A DNA stretch of 32,793 nucleotides from Alphaproteobacteria bacterium (GTDB lineage Bacteria; Pseudomonadota; Alphaproteobacteria; Sphingomonadales; Kordiimonadaceae): NCBI GenBank assembly GCA_021774775.1, contig JAJFIT010000113.1, positions 1 to 32,793 on the forward strand. Direction: 5' to 3'. Each line of letters starts with the position of its first letter. Position 1 is the first letter of the stretch. Below are positions 16,864-26,900 of this stretch, one piece after another. The notes below the pieces were generated by a model. That model made no database searches and was not told the origin of the DNA. It was given only the letters and a program-made list of their open reading frames with translations. The position numbers and the translations under genes were made by a program.

Positions 16864-17592
16864 CTACCGGCCAAACCGTTTAACCTGATGAAGCCACCAA
16901 TTGCTTTCATTTATCGAATAAACTGGCCGATAATGCAAAATCTTATCATGGGTCAGAACAGAATCTACCTGATTATCGAGAATGTGATAGGTACCATCAA
17001 GCTTGACCGCGAGAACGGCATGAGCCGCACGCAGGTTTTCGTCCTGCACGACCACAAGCCGCATATGCGCCGTATCCACACCCAGGCGTTTGAGGGTGAT
17101 GAATTTGCTGATGGCATAGTCTTCACAATCCCCGCTTCTCAGGAAAAACTCGTCAGGTGTTGACCAATAGTCGGGCACGCCCCAGTTTACCGGGTCGACG
17201 ATGTAGCTGGTGCGGTTAATGTATAAATTAACTGCCGTTAGCAAGTCGCGGGACAGCGCTGGGTCGCCGCCAACCGTTGCAGGCCCTTCGCTCCGCTGGG
17301 AATCAATAAATTGATTCCAGGCGTCGCGGTTGCATTTTATCCGGGCTCTACCCCGGCACTCATTATTTGGATCAACTGAGCCAGCTTCAACCGAGGATGC
17401 TTTGCGTTTTTCCAAATTTTGCCTGCGCCATACACCACTCCATTTATCAAACGACTTCATATTGGTCGAATGAATCTCGCGGCTGCCAAAAAGCCCGCTT
17501 GATTGGCCCTGCGCGGTAGGCACCTGCCAGCCAATCACCGCGATGGCCACAGCAAGTCCAAATTTTGTGAAATATTTGCCAACTCTAAGCAA
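16864..17592 (-). CDS. LapG-like periplasmic cysteine protease (transglutaminase-like, BTLCP)
   Basis: Bacterial transglutaminase-like cysteine proteinase of 242 residues. An N-terminal hydrophobic signal (about 10-28, ending TAQGQS) sends it to the periplasm. The catalytic triad is visible: C156 in LRSGDCEDYAISKF, H191 in AAHAVLAV and D206 in HILDNQ. An extra cysteine pair (C79, C87) lies before the domain. The best studied member, LapG, cleaves the N-terminus of the adhesin LapA when c-di-GMP is low and is held back by LapD. Neither LapA nor LapD is in this window. Start: TTG at 17592 has AGGGG with a 6-nt spacer; the frame extends to another TTG at 17619 that lacks a ribosome site. Confidence 0.85.
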   Translation of the reverse strand: MLRVGKYFTKFGLAVAIAVIGWQVPTAQGQSSGLFGSREIHSTNMKSFDKWSGVWRRQNLEKRKASSVEAGSVDPNNECRGRARIKCNRDAWNQFIDSQRSEGPATVGGDPALSRDLLTAVNLYINRTSYIVDPVNWGVPDYWSTPDEFFLRSGDCEDYAISKFITLKRLGVDTAHMRLVVVQDENLRAAHAVLAVKLDGTYHILDNQVDSVLTHDKILHYRPVYSINESNWWLHQVKRFGR

Positions 17593-17777
17593 ATTTAACC
17601 CCTGTTTATCGCGCCGCAAATTGGTGATGCTAATAAATGACGCTTCGTGCTCATCAAGATATTCTCCGTCCAGATTATGATGACAATTCCTAAAGACACT
17701 CCTAATATTCTGTTAATTGATTGTCGCTATTTTAATTCTAGCTAAATCAGCCAGGTTAACCAAACAAGGAACTGCCC

Positions 17778-19862
17778 ATGTCACAGCAACGTGAGTCCTC
17801 ACGTAAATTATTGGTGCCCGTCCTTGGTTTTGTGTCGGTTTTGCTGGTTTTGCTGTTGGGAATTTTCAGCTTCGCTGCATCAGAAGCGGAAAAAGGACTG
17901 GAAAGCTGGCAAAGTCGCATGAGTTTGGTGGCAGACAGTCGGGTTGCCGCGGTTTCCAAATGGCTCAACAGACATTTGGGTGATGTGGAACAGTTGGCAG
18001 GTGACGCCTCGGTTCAGCTTTATGCGACCACCATCGTACAAGCGAGTACGCCTGGTAACGACGGCGACAACAGCGGAGAAGCCCAGCGTGGCTATATCTA
18101 TTCCTTGCTTTCTGTCGAAGCTGAAGCCAGTGGTTTCCACGAACAACGGGCCATCGATTCGGTGGCAGCCAATGTTAGCCGTCCCAACCGCGCAGGCCTT
18201 GCCTTGGTGGACGGCGCAGGAAAAATACTGGTTTCAACAGCCGGTATGCCCATGTTGCGACCTGCAGAGATGGCGCTGGAAGGCGTTCGTTCTTTTGTAC
18301 GCTTGGGGCCGTCCCTTGATGACAAGACACCGCTTATGCTGGTTGGGGCGCCTATTTCCTTGAACAATGACGGTCAAACTGTTGCTGTCTGGATTGTTGG
18401 TGCGCGACCACTGGACCGTGATTTCCTCGACACCCTTTCTCAGCCCGGTGATGACAGCGCAACGGCGGAAAGCTACCTGGTTACCTACTCTGAAGCTGAT
18501 TCCACCATTGATATTGTCACGCCAATAACGCCGCTACGCAGGGGTGGTCGCACCGGCAATGCCCGGCTTGATCCTGCCGCAAGCTTTGCCGCACGCCAAC
18601 CGGGCGGATTTAACCAGTTGCCCAACTATGATGGACGCCGTGTTCTGGTGACTGGCCGGGAACTTAGCGCACCTGTGTCCTGGGTGCTTGTCCGTACAAT
18701 TGAAGCTAGCGAAGCCTTCGCCGACATCAACGAACGCCGCAACAGCCTGTTCCTCACTCTGTCGCTGGCCGCGCTTTCCGTATTGGGCGCCCTGGTGTTG
18801 GCATGGCGGCACGGTGTCTCGCGCAAGCTGGAAAAAAGCTATGAGCAGCAATCGGCTTTGTCGTCCGAAAATCAGGCACTGAGTGTTTTCCTGCGCTCGG
18901 TAAGCGATGGCCAACCCGCCGCTGTTGCAGCGCTGGATGCCGACATGACGGCACGTTTTGTCAACAAGCAAATGGCGGCGATTGCTGGTATCAGCTCGCC
19001 GGAGTTGGAAAATCGCCGTCTCGACACAATTTTCAACAACGAGACCGCTGGCTTACTGCGGAAAAAAGTCGAAAAGGCTGCTACAGGGCGCGCACAATCC
19101 ATCGAATCGCTGCAGGCGTCTGACCATTCTGACCGGCTTTTTAAAACCGACATTCTACCGCTGGAAGGTGCCGGAGAAACATCAGCCAGCGTGTTGCTGG
19201 TCATGCAGGATATTACCGATCTGGTTGCGGCTAACCAGCGATCAGAAAATCTGTTCCGCCAATTGATCAGCACCCTCACCCAGATCATCGATGCGCGAGA
19301 CCCGTGGAGCAAACATCATTCTGCGCGCGTGGCTGACGTGGCGTCGGCAATGGCTGCGGAAATGGGTTGGAACCCTGAGCAACAAGAGGCAATGCGAACC
19401 GCCGGACAGTTGGTTAATCTGGGTAAAATATTTGTGCCAATCGATATTTTGACCAAACAGTCTCCGCTGTCCGACGACGAGCTGGCCCTGGTGCGCGACA
19501 GTATGAGCAAAGGCGCCCAGCTAATTGCTGACGTGGGGCTTAAAGGTTCCATTGCTGAAACGCTGGATCAAATGCGCGAGCATTGGGACGGCAGCGGCGA
19601 ACCAAAGGGCCGCGCCGGCGACACCATTGAACCCGGTGCGCGCCTGTTGTCGGTGGCCAACGCTTTTGTTGGCATCGTTTCGGCTCGTGCGCACAGACAA
19701 AGCCTCGGTTTCGACAAAGCCGTCGACATACTTCAGGCCGATGCAGGCAAGCGTTTTGAGCGACGGGCGGTCGCGGCGCTGCAAAATATTCTGGAAAACA
19801 AAGACGGACGTCAACGATGGACTGATTTTACCAAAGTGCCGGATATTGACCAGGGTAGCTAG
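17778..19862 (+). CDS. Membrane sensor with PAS and degenerate HD-GYP domain
   Basis: Protein of 694 residues. Membrane helices at about 11-34 and 323-343 frame a periplasmic sensor region of nearly 290 residues that looks like a double-Cache type domain (AGLALVDGAGKILVSTAG, WVLVRTIEASEAF). A coiled linker and a PAS domain (about 370-480) follow, then an HD-GYP domain (about 490-690). The HSxR histidine H514 is kept, but the HD pair is V546/N547, the next conserved His is S575, HHE is M599/R600/E601, GYP is GEP (607-609), and the VADxxDA aspartates are N628 and V631. Phosphodiesterase activity is therefore unlikely; a binding or scaffold role is more plausible. It diverges from the LapG-like gene with 185 bp between them. 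Confidence 0.9.
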   Translation: MSQQRESSRKLLVPVLGFVSVLLVLLLGIFSFAASEAEKGLESWQSRMSLVADSRVAAVSKWLNRHLGDVEQLAGDASVQLYATTIVQASTPGNDGDNSGEAQRGYIYSLLSVEAEASGFHEQRAIDSVAANVSRPNRAGLALVDGAGKILVSTAGMPMLRPAEMALEGVRSFVRLGPSLDDKTPLMLVGAPISLNNDGQTVAVWIVGARPLDRDFLDTLSQPGDDSATAESYLVTYSEADSTIDIVTPITPLRRGGRTGNARLDPAASFAARQPGGFNQLPNYDGRRVLVTGRELSAPVSWVLVRTIEASEAFADINERRNSLFLTLSLAALSVLGALVLAWRHGVSRKLEKSYEQQSALSSENQALSVFLRSVSDGQPAAVAALDADMTARFVNKQMAAIAGISSPELENRRLDTIFNNETAGLLRKKVEKAATGRAQSIESLQASDHSDRLFKTDILPLEGAGETSASVLLVMQDITDLVAANQRSENLFRQLISTLTQIIDARDPWSKHHSARVADVASAMAAEMGWNPEQQEAMRTAGQLVNLGKIFVPIDILTKQSPLSDDELALVRDSMSKGAQLIADVGLKGSIAETLDQMREHWDGSGEPKGRAGDTIEPGARLLSVANAFVGIVSARAHRQSLGFDKAVDILQADAGKRFERRAVAALQNILENKDGRQRWTDFTKVPDIDQGS

Positions 19863-19900
19863 GGTCAGGACCCATACGCGGCTTCATCAGGAAAAGCCTA

Positions 19901-20455
19901 TCACGCGGTTATGGACGCAGCCCCAACATCGGGCACGCCAGCACCAAGGTCGATCCAGTCCATCGGACCTTGCCAGTTGGCCTCTTTGGGTTCGCCGAGA
20001 AACGGTGTCGCCAAGGTTGCCCCCTTGTCCGGTGCGGGCACCGACAGGGCAATAGCAAACCCGGACGAGCCGTCCGCGTCCTCCACAGGCAACAAAGTCA
20101 CCTCAAGTTTGAGCATGTAGCCACGCTCAAACTCGCTTTCCATCTGAATGCAAATACCAACTGGACGGGCGCATACCTGCTGCAAAATCGCCAGCATGAA
20201 AGGTCGCTGGTGTTCCTGGATAAACTGCATGTAACCCTGGCCGGTGATTTCATCAGAAAAGCGCCCAATCACATTGGATCCGGCCATCACAACATTCACG
20301 CCGGTTTCTGTCACTTTGCCAACGGTGAAATCCGGCAACAGGTCGGGGATATGGTGGGCTTTAAAGTCGGTCCTGCGCGGGATGCCAGAGTAGGATTCGG
20401 CAGCCAATTCACGCCAAATTCTCTCCAATCGCTCACTCTTTTCAGTTCGTATCAT
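19901..20455 (-). CDS. PAS-domain protein (PAS_5-like family)
   Basis: Soluble protein of 184 residues, counted from the ATG at 20455; the frame extends to 20515 but the added residues look unrelated. The pattern SGIPRRTDFKAHHIPDLLPD, then VVMAGSNVIGRFSDEITGQGYMQFI and a later ELTLLPVEDADGSSGF-like strand, matches the alphaproteobacterial PAS_5 group, in which the domain stands alone. No output domain is present, so it must act through a partner. The ligand and role are unknown. It is convergent with the HD-GYP gene (38 bp gap). Confidence 0.75.
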   Translation of the reverse strand: MIRTEKSERLERIWRELAAESYSGIPRRTDFKAHHIPDLLPDFTVGKVTETGVNVVMAGSNVIGRFSDEITGQGYMQFIQEHQRPFMLAILQQVCARPVGICIQMESEFERGYMLKLEVTLLPVEDADGSSGFAIALSVPAPDKGATLATPFLGEPKEANWQGPMDWIDLGAGVPDVGAASITA

Positions 20456-20606
20456 CCGCTTTTTCCCCAAAAGGGTATACGCAGTTACCATGCGGTTGGT
20501 TTTCGCACAAACCAAGATAATGGCCAGCTGTTAACAAAACGAAAAGAACAACTGACACTATGTTCACAATTTATGCTGGTTTTTTGATAGCAGGAATAAT
20601 TCAGTC

Positions 20607-21062
20607 TCAGTGGCCTGTCACCCCGTGAGGCCCCGTCACCAAGGGTGCTGAAAGGCGAAGTGCACCAACTCGCGCCATCTTCAGGTGAACAGTCCGCCGA
20701 CGTGCCGGGTGCAATTTGCGAGCGAAGGCGCTGCGAATCTCATCGCCACCGTAACCGTCAGCAACAATAATGCCGGTGGTGTCCGGTAAAGAGGCGGCCT
20801 CGGACAAAACATCAATTGGAAATTTTGTATCAACCGCAAAATAAAATTTGTCGCTGAATGGCAGATAATCTTGCCATTTTTTGTCAGACCTAAAATCTGC
20901 CAGACAGGATTTCACCTCAACGATAACGACATCGCCCGATTTACCCAGGCCAACCAAATCAGCTCGCCTGCCGTTAGACAGCGATAGTTCGCGCAAGACA
21001 GAATAGCCCATGGAATGCAAAAGCCGCAGGGTTCCCTTGGTAATTAAATCGGTGCTGGTCAC
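20607..21062 (-). CDS. mmcB: MmcB family DNA repair protein (PD-(D/E)XK nuclease fold)
   Basis: Protein of 151 residues matching MmcB, a mitomycin-C-induced DNA repair protein of Caulobacter. The nuclease-type core is visible: GRRADLVGL with D35, then VVIVEVKS with E49 and K51, LADFRSDKKWQDYLPFSDKF and YFAVDTKFP. The start is GTG at 21062 with AGGGA just upstream. A LexA-type SOS box lies 117 bp before the start, consistent with DNA-damage control. The C-terminal 25 residues are basic and probably flexible. Confidence 0.92.
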   Translation of the reverse strand: MTSTDLITKGTLRLLHSMGYSVLRELSLSNGRRADLVGLGKSGDVVIVEVKSCLADFRSDKKWQDYLPFSDKFYFAVDTKFPIDVLSEAASLPDTTGIIVADGYGGDEIRSAFARKLHPARRRTVHLKMARVGALRLSAPLVTGPHGVTGH

Positions 21063-21178
21063 TGTTTCCCTGTTGTCATTTCGAAGTCGTCAAAATTGGC
21101 CGAAGCTGGCCAGAATGTAGCTAAAATTCGAATAGGCGTGAAAATCTGAACCAGAAAACCAGTGAATACAAGAAAAAA

Positions 21179-21193
21179 GAACAAATACGGAAC
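21179..21193. promoter_or_regulatory. Alphaproteobacterial LexA (SOS) box upstream of mmcB
   Basis: GAAC-AAATACG-GAAC is an exact GAAC-N7-GAAC direct repeat, the known LexA operator of alphaproteobacteria (GTTC-N7-GTTC on the mmcB strand). A further GAAC at 21198-21201 adds a third half-site. The site lies between the HPt gene stop (21233) and the mmcB start (21062). mmcB is SOS-controlled in Caulobacter, so the match has biological sense. Confidence 0.75.
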
Positions 21194-21232
21194 ATTTGAA
21201 CGAGGTAACGCCGCCGGTTATTGCCGAAAAGC

Positions 21233-21640
21233 CTATGGGTCTTCGCTGATAATCGCTTTCAGTCTATTTTGCAGTGCCGTGCCCTTTTCGCCCCCGTCAC
21301 CCTGAATTTTGTGGGCCAATACAACGTCAAAAACCTTCACATGCGCATCGATAACCTTGATTGACAAAGTTTTGCTCTCGGAAAGGTTTTTGATGTAGGC
21401 ACAAAGCGAACCACCTGCGAATGTCATCAAAGGAAAATCAAAGCTACCGCCCATACCCTTAATATTGTGGGTCAGGTCATAAATACGCACAGCTTTATCA
21501 TCCGATTTCAACTCGGATCCGTCCAGATCAGCAACAATGGCTTTCAGCTCGTCGACGGCATCGGTTGTCCAGGTGACAAACTGTTCCACAAGTTCGGCGT
21601 CATCTGCATAAGAAAAATCACCTGATTCTTCCTCTGGCAT
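21233..21640 (-). CDS. Stand-alone HPt histidine phosphotransfer protein
   Basis: Soluble four-helix-bundle type protein of 135 residues. The phospho-acceptor motif is IYDLTHNIKGMGGSFDFPLM with H58, matching HPt domains (HxLKGxGxxF). An acidic N-terminus precedes it. Such proteins pass phosphoryl groups between hybrid kinases and response regulators. Neither a hybrid kinase nor a free receiver lies next to it, so the pathway is unknown. The ATG at 21640 has AAGGA 8 nt upstream; an in-frame TTG at 21658 would add six residues that overlap that ribosome site. Confidence 0.85.
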   Translation of the reverse strand: MPEEESGDFSYADDAELVEQFVTWTTDAVDELKAIVADLDGSELKSDDKAVRIYDLTHNIKGMGGSFDFPLMTFAGGSLCAYIKNLSESKTLSIKVIDAHVKVFDVVLAHKIQGDGGEKGTALQNRLKAIISEDP

Positions 21641-21834
21641 AAGGTCGGTCCTTATCAAAATTGGGCCTCAGGGCGAATAATTCATGACCCTATAAGATTA
21701 ATAGTTAACGAGCGTATAACACGATTGAGCGATCTACAACCATTGAGGTATTTGATTTACTCAATAGTTTTGCTTGCCATATACCCTGCGCCTTCGATAA
21801 ACAAATGCCACACCGTGAGACTGAGGAGCGTCCC

Positions 21835-22050
21835 TTGACACCAAATGACACAGCAAGAGTGCAGGCCTATCTGCAACGCAAGTTCAACAACAATATGTTT
21901 CGCCTGGTTCGCCGCCCGCAGGCGCCCGATTCGGTGGAAGTTCTGCTAGGCGAAGAATTTATTGGCGTGGTCTATAAAGACGACGACGAGGGAGAGCTGT
22001 CCTTTTCCTTCAACATGTGCGTGCTCGAAGAAGATCTGCCCACCCTATAG
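21835..22050 (+). CDS. DUF3126 family protein
   Basis: Small protein of 71 residues found in alphaproteobacteria, function unknown. The conserved blocks are [33 protein letters not shown] and [18 protein letters not shown] chose TTG at 21835 because GAGGAG stands 6 nt before it and the family's N-terminus begins there; an ATG at 21805 would add ten residues that cover the ribosome site. Confidence 0.85.
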   Translation: MTPNDTARVQAYLQRKFNNNMFRLVRRPQAPDSVEVLLGEEFIGVVYKDDDEGELSFSFNMCVLEEDLPTL

Positions 22051-22192
22051 ACGATGGCTAAATTTACGTGACTATCACAGCGTTTGGCTATGGTGCAGCG
22101 GCCATATCTCCCGTCCGGGACCACAATTATATTCGACTGTGCAAGAATGCTCGCCTATCGTCATATCCACCAATTCGGCGGGAGAGAATGAG

Positions 22193-23893
22193 ATGACCGG
22201 AACGATAACAGGCGAACTTAGCTACGTTGCCGGAACCAGCGACACACCGCTGCTGTACCAAACCGTTGGGACAGCGCTGGAGGCGGCGGCAACCAGGTAT
22301 GGTGACCGGCCCGCGCTTATTGTCCCGCACCAGAATATTTGCTGGACTTACGACGAGCTGAACCAGAAAGCCACCGAGGTTGCCGCAGGTCTGATCGCCC
22401 TGGGGCTGGAACCGGGTGACCGGGTTGGCCTGTGGGCACCCAACTGCGCCGAATGGATTGTCACGCAATTCGCCACCGCAAAAGCGGGCCTGATTTTGGT
22501 CAATATCAATCCGGCCTACCGCATTTCTGAACTGGAGTATGCCCTCAATAAAGTAGGTTGCAAGGCTCTGGTTCTGGCAGGCAGCTTCAAGTCGTCCGAC
22601 TATGTTGGCATGCTGCGCGAAATTGCGCCGGAGCTGGACAGCTGCAAAGCGGGCAAGCTAACAGCGGCGCGCTTGCCGGACCTTAAAACCGCAATTGTGA
22701 TCGACAGCAACCCACCGGACGGCTTTATGTCCTTTAGCGCGCTGGCGCAGCGTGACAATGCTGACGCGGCCAAGGTTGCAGACCTTGTAGACACGCTTCA
22801 GCCCGATGACCCGATCAATATCCAGTTTACATCGGGCACCACCGGCTTTCCCAAGGGCGCAACGCTCACCCATCACAGCATTCTCAATAACGGCTACTTT
22901 GTTGCCGCTCGCCAAAGCTTCTCAGCGGCGGACAGGCTGTGCATTCCGGTGCCACTTTATCATTGCTTCGGTATGGTGATGGGCGTGCTGGGTTGCATCA
23001 CCCACGGCGCGGCGATTGTACTGCCGGGCGAGGCCTTTGACCCGGAAACAGTGCTGGCGACCGTAGAGGCCGAAAAATGCACCGCACTTTACGGCGTGCC
23101 CACCATGTTCATCGCCGAGCTGGAACATGCCAGCTTCAGCAACTATGACCTTTCCAGCCTGCGCACCGGTGCTATGGCCGGGTCCCCGTGTCCCATTGAA
23201 GTGATGAAGCGGGTGATCAGCGACATGCATATGAGCGAGGTGACAATCGCCTACGGTATGACAGAAACCGCACCGGTCAGCTTCCAAAGCAAGAAAGATG
23301 ACCCGTTGGAGAAACGAGTGGCAACCGTTGGCCAGATACACCCGTTCGTTGAGGTCAAAATCGTCGATGAAGACGGCAAAACCGTTCAGCGCACCGAACA
23401 GGGCGAGCTGTGCACCCGCGGCTACAGCGTAATGCAGGGTTACTGGGCTGACGACGAGCGCACCGCCGAAGCCATCGATAAAACCGGATGGATGCACACC
23501 GGCGACCTGGCAACAATGGACGGTGATGGCTACGTTAATATCACTGGCCGGTTGAAGGATATGATCATCCGCGGCGGTGAAAATATTTACCCGCGCGAGA
23601 TCGAAGAATTTCTTTATACCCACCCGGCAGTTCAGGATGTTCAGGTGTTCGGTATTCCCGATGACCGCATGGGTGAGGAAGTCTGTGCCTGGGTTTTACT
23701 GCGCAACGGTGAACAAGCGGAAGAAGATCAAATACGCGCATTCTGCAAAGGTCAAATCGCCCACTATAAAGTGCCGCGCTACATCCGGTTCGTGGAGGAA
23801 TACCCCATGACAGTTACTGGCAAAATTCAAAAGTTTGTCATGCGCGATATGATGCAGGAAGACCTGGAGCTCGGGAAAACACAAGCCGGGTAA
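22193..23893 (+). CDS. AMP-dependent acyl-CoA synthetase (fatty-acid CoA ligase)
   Basis: Adenylate-forming ligase of 566 residues that activates a carboxylic acid to its CoA thioester. The AMP-binding P-loop is [11 protein letters not shown] (212-222). [11 protein letters not shown] and the hinge [20 protein letters not shown] are present, as is the catalytic lysine K544 in TVTGKIQKF. The pattern resembles ACSF2-like medium-chain or FadD-like enzymes; the exact acid is not clear. The ATG at 22193 has GGGAGAG upstream, so I reject the longer frame from 21962, which overlaps DUF3126. No other beta-oxidation gene is present. The 142-bp gap after DUF3126 may carry its own promoter. Confidence 0.93.
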   Translation: MTGTITGELSYVAGTSDTPLLYQTVGTALEAAATRYGDRPALIVPHQNICWTYDELNQKATEVAAGLIALGLEPGDRVGLWAPNCAEWIVTQFATAKAGLILVNINPAYRISELEYALNKVGCKALVLAGSFKSSDYVGMLREIAPELDSCKAGKLTAARLPDLKTAIVIDSNPPDGFMSFSALAQRDNADAAKVADLVDTLQPDDPINIQFTSGTTGFPKGATLTHHSILNNGYFVAARQSFSAADRLCIPVPLYHCFGMVMGVLGCITHGAAIVLPGEAFDPETVLATVEAEKCTALYGVPTMFIAELEHASFSNYDLSSLRTGAMAGSPCPIEVMKRVISDMHMSEVTIAYGMTETAPVSFQSKKDDPLEKRVATVGQIHPFVEVKIVDEDGKTVQRTEQGELCTRGYSVMQGYWADDERTAEAIDKTGWMHTGDLATMDGDGYVNITGRLKDMIIRGGENIYPREIEEFLYTHPAVQDVQVFGIPDDRMGEEVCAWVLLRNGEQAEEDQIRAFCKGQIAHYKVPRYIRFVEEYPMTVTGKIQKFVMRDMMQEDLELGKTQAG

Positions 23894-23945
23894 AGTCAGG
23901 GCCACCCCTGATCGGGAATTCATACCCCTTCCCTTGTTGATAATC

Positions 23946-23974
23946 AAAAAAACCAGCCCGGCGTACCGAGCTGG
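23946..23974 (-). terminator. Intrinsic terminator of the TonB receptor gene
   Basis: On the minus strand a hairpin CCAGC-T-CGG-TACG-CCG-G-GCTGG (eight Watson-Crick pairs and one G-T) is followed directly by seven T residues. It begins 26 bp after the receptor stop codon. A four-base loop and the T-run make it a strong factor-independent terminator. Confidence 0.88.
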
Positions 23975-23999
23975 CTTCTGGTTTGCCATAGTCTACAGC

Positions 24000-26900
24000 T
24001 TAGAATGCACGAGATACATTCATAAAGAAGGAACGACCGGTCAGGTCGTAACCCGATGATGTAACAAGATTTGCCCGATTTGACCCCGCGCCGCCTGAAA
24101 TACGCGGAGGCAACTTGTCAAACAGATTGTTAACACCAACAGTCACCGACCAGCTTTCATGACGGTAAGCGAACGAAACGTCCTGATACCAACGCGACGC
24201 CGCATCGCAGACAGGCTTGAACAAAGCCGTACCCACGACGGAGGTCGAATCGTCAAACGTATCGCACTCGGCATCGATCCGCGCAACAGAACCCGCTGTT
24301 GTGCCTGATAGATAACGCGTGGTAAACAACGCTTCCCAGCTGGACCAAACAAGCGACAACGTCGCATTGACCCGTGTTTTTGGATTACCAAAATCACGCA
24401 ACAGATCGTCTATTGGTTCGCCGGTAAAGATGGTTTCCGTGCGTTCGGTTTGCTGGGTCCAGGCAAGGGCCAAACCGATGTCCATCTGCTCTCCGTAAAA
24501 GTCGTCTATCGACGTACGGAACCGTGCATTAATGTCAAGCCCGGCCGCAGTTTCGTTACCAAGGTTCAGGAATGATGCATCAATCGCGCTGACAAAATTA
24601 AAGTTCGGGTTCGGGTTTGAGCCCGGTGTCAGACGCGAGCAGAAAGGACTTGCCAAATTAGGCGCATCATTGAAACAACGCGTGAGAATGGTTGTCGCTG
24701 GAAGCGAGCGAACCGTATCATCGATGCTGATGTCCCAGTAACTGATGGCGAAGTCCACATCAAACAGGTCGCTGATATCAGGACTTAATGTCAACGTGGC
24801 TGTATAGGTTTCAGACGTCTCAGCCACCAGGTCATTCGGGTTACCGCCCACTGTTACCGGAAGGGTAACCGACGCGACAAGACCAAGTTGGGTTGGATCA
24901 GAACCAAAAGCGACACAATTGTCCAGCAGGGTCTGCGAGCGATTGTCCTGGGCCGCGTTATAGATGCCGCCGTCGTTGGCCTCGCCCGGAACTGAGCATG
25001 GGTCACTATCGGAGCCTACGCCCTGGAACTGATCGGCAAGGAACTGCTCGCGCAAGTTCGGGGCACGAAAAGATGTACCGTATGAACCAGACAAAGATAC
25101 CCAATCAACCGGCCGGTATGTGAAACGAGCACGATATGTTGTTTCACTGCCGAAATTGCTTTCATCGGTGTAACGAACCGCGCCCTCAATACCGAGATAA
25201 TCGATACCTTCTTTGTCAACAACAAGCGGCACGTTAACCTCTGCAAAGATATCATAGATATTGCGATCGCCGATCGTTGCCCCTTCCGTAAGTGGGTTTT
25301 CCGCAGCAACGCCGCCTGACGCGCCAAGGAAATCTGTCGTTGAATTGATGGTATCCTTCCGGTATTCACCGCCAAACGCAAAGCCAACGGTTCCACCGCC
25401 CGATATATCAAACAAATCACCGCTAAAGTTCGCAGCACCAATAAATTGTTCAACAACAGTGCGGTTTGTCCGTGTTCCAATCAGGAAATTACGCTCCGCA
25501 TCGGATGCGAACGCTCCTTCGCCGTTCTCACCACCTTCAAACAGAGACGGATTGAAGAAATCAATGGTGACACAGTCTTGCGGTGTGGTGAAGCCAAATG
25601 ATACGCCCGGCGTGGTGCCGCATATTGGATTGCCGCTGGCATCCAACCGTAATGTATTCAAGAACAACAGAAGATTTTCCTCGTTCATGAACGGCTGAGA
25701 CTGATAACCGACACCCCGGTCATAAGATGCATACACATCATAGGACCAGTTGTTGTCCTCGGCCCACCCTCCGGGTAGGGCCCCGCGCGCACCGCCAACA
25801 ATGCGGAATTGCTGTAGTTCCACTTCACGGATTTGCGGCAAATCATCGAGGGTGACAAGTGGTGCGGCAAAACCATTAAACGGATTAAGCGGATTGTCGA
25901 CCAACACCGGTGCGCCTGTTCCGTCAACGATGAGATTACCGTTCGCATCTTCCTGCGGGATAGACCCTGGCACAACCGGGAATATCTGTTCGGTGGACGC
26001 CCGGTTCGTCAGGTGACGGTTCATATAGTAGGCTTCATAGTAAAGCTCCAGATTGTCTTCAAGCCCAGGAACCTGATATTTGCCGAGCGTTACGGCCGAA
26101 AACAGGGTTACCGGCTGAATAAGATCAGCAGCAAGTCGCTCATCGACATCGCTATATTGGGGCAAGGTCAGATATTTGTCCCGCTCGCTGGCACGGTCAG
26201 ACCCAAAACGAGTGTCCGGGTTGTCAGGCAATGCATGTGCAGAAGAGAAGTTAGGCACGCCGATATCCGTACTGCCCGGTGTATACCAGACAAAGATGTC
26301 GTCGCTGGCACCTGAAAGGTCGATCACTGAATTGTCAAAGAAACCGTTTGAACAGTTATCCAGCCGGTTGCCTTGCTCATCGATCCGCAGGGCCTCTACG
26401 CAATCGCGGTGGGCGCTTACCCGCAGTGTGCGTCTTTCAGTAAATTCAGCGGCAAACACAATGCTTGCATTGTCGGTTTTTGCACCGGTAATGAAAGATG
26501 CCTGATAGGTTTCACCTTCACCAACCTCCGGCAATTCGATGCTGCCGGTTATTTCCATGCCTTCAAACTCATCGCGCAATTGAAGGTTGATTACGCCAGC
26601 CACAGCGTCGGCACCGTATATAGATGAGGCACCCTCTGTGACAACGTCAACACGTTCAACAAGGTTGAAAGGGATCAGGTTGATATCTGGTTGTGATGGC
26701 GCGCCGCGCACGCCAGACGATCCGAGACGCCTGTTGTTTACCAAGATCAACGTACGCTCTGGCCCAAGACCCCTGAGACCAATGTTGGCCGAGCCCACGC
26801 CGCCAGTAGGCGGTGCCTCAGATGCGTTGGAATTGCCGGCATTGGTGTTAATGGTTTGGTCAAATTGCTGACCGTTGGCAACCGTTGCACGGGCAAGAAG

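Noticed and set aside
21962-22192. N-terminal extension of the acyl-CoA synthetase
   Set aside because: It overlaps DUF3126, is unlike the family, and the ATG at 22193 has a good ribosome site.
22922-23623. 233-codon open frame on the minus strand
   Set aside because: Antisense to the acyl-CoA synthetase; His-rich shadow translation without a domain.
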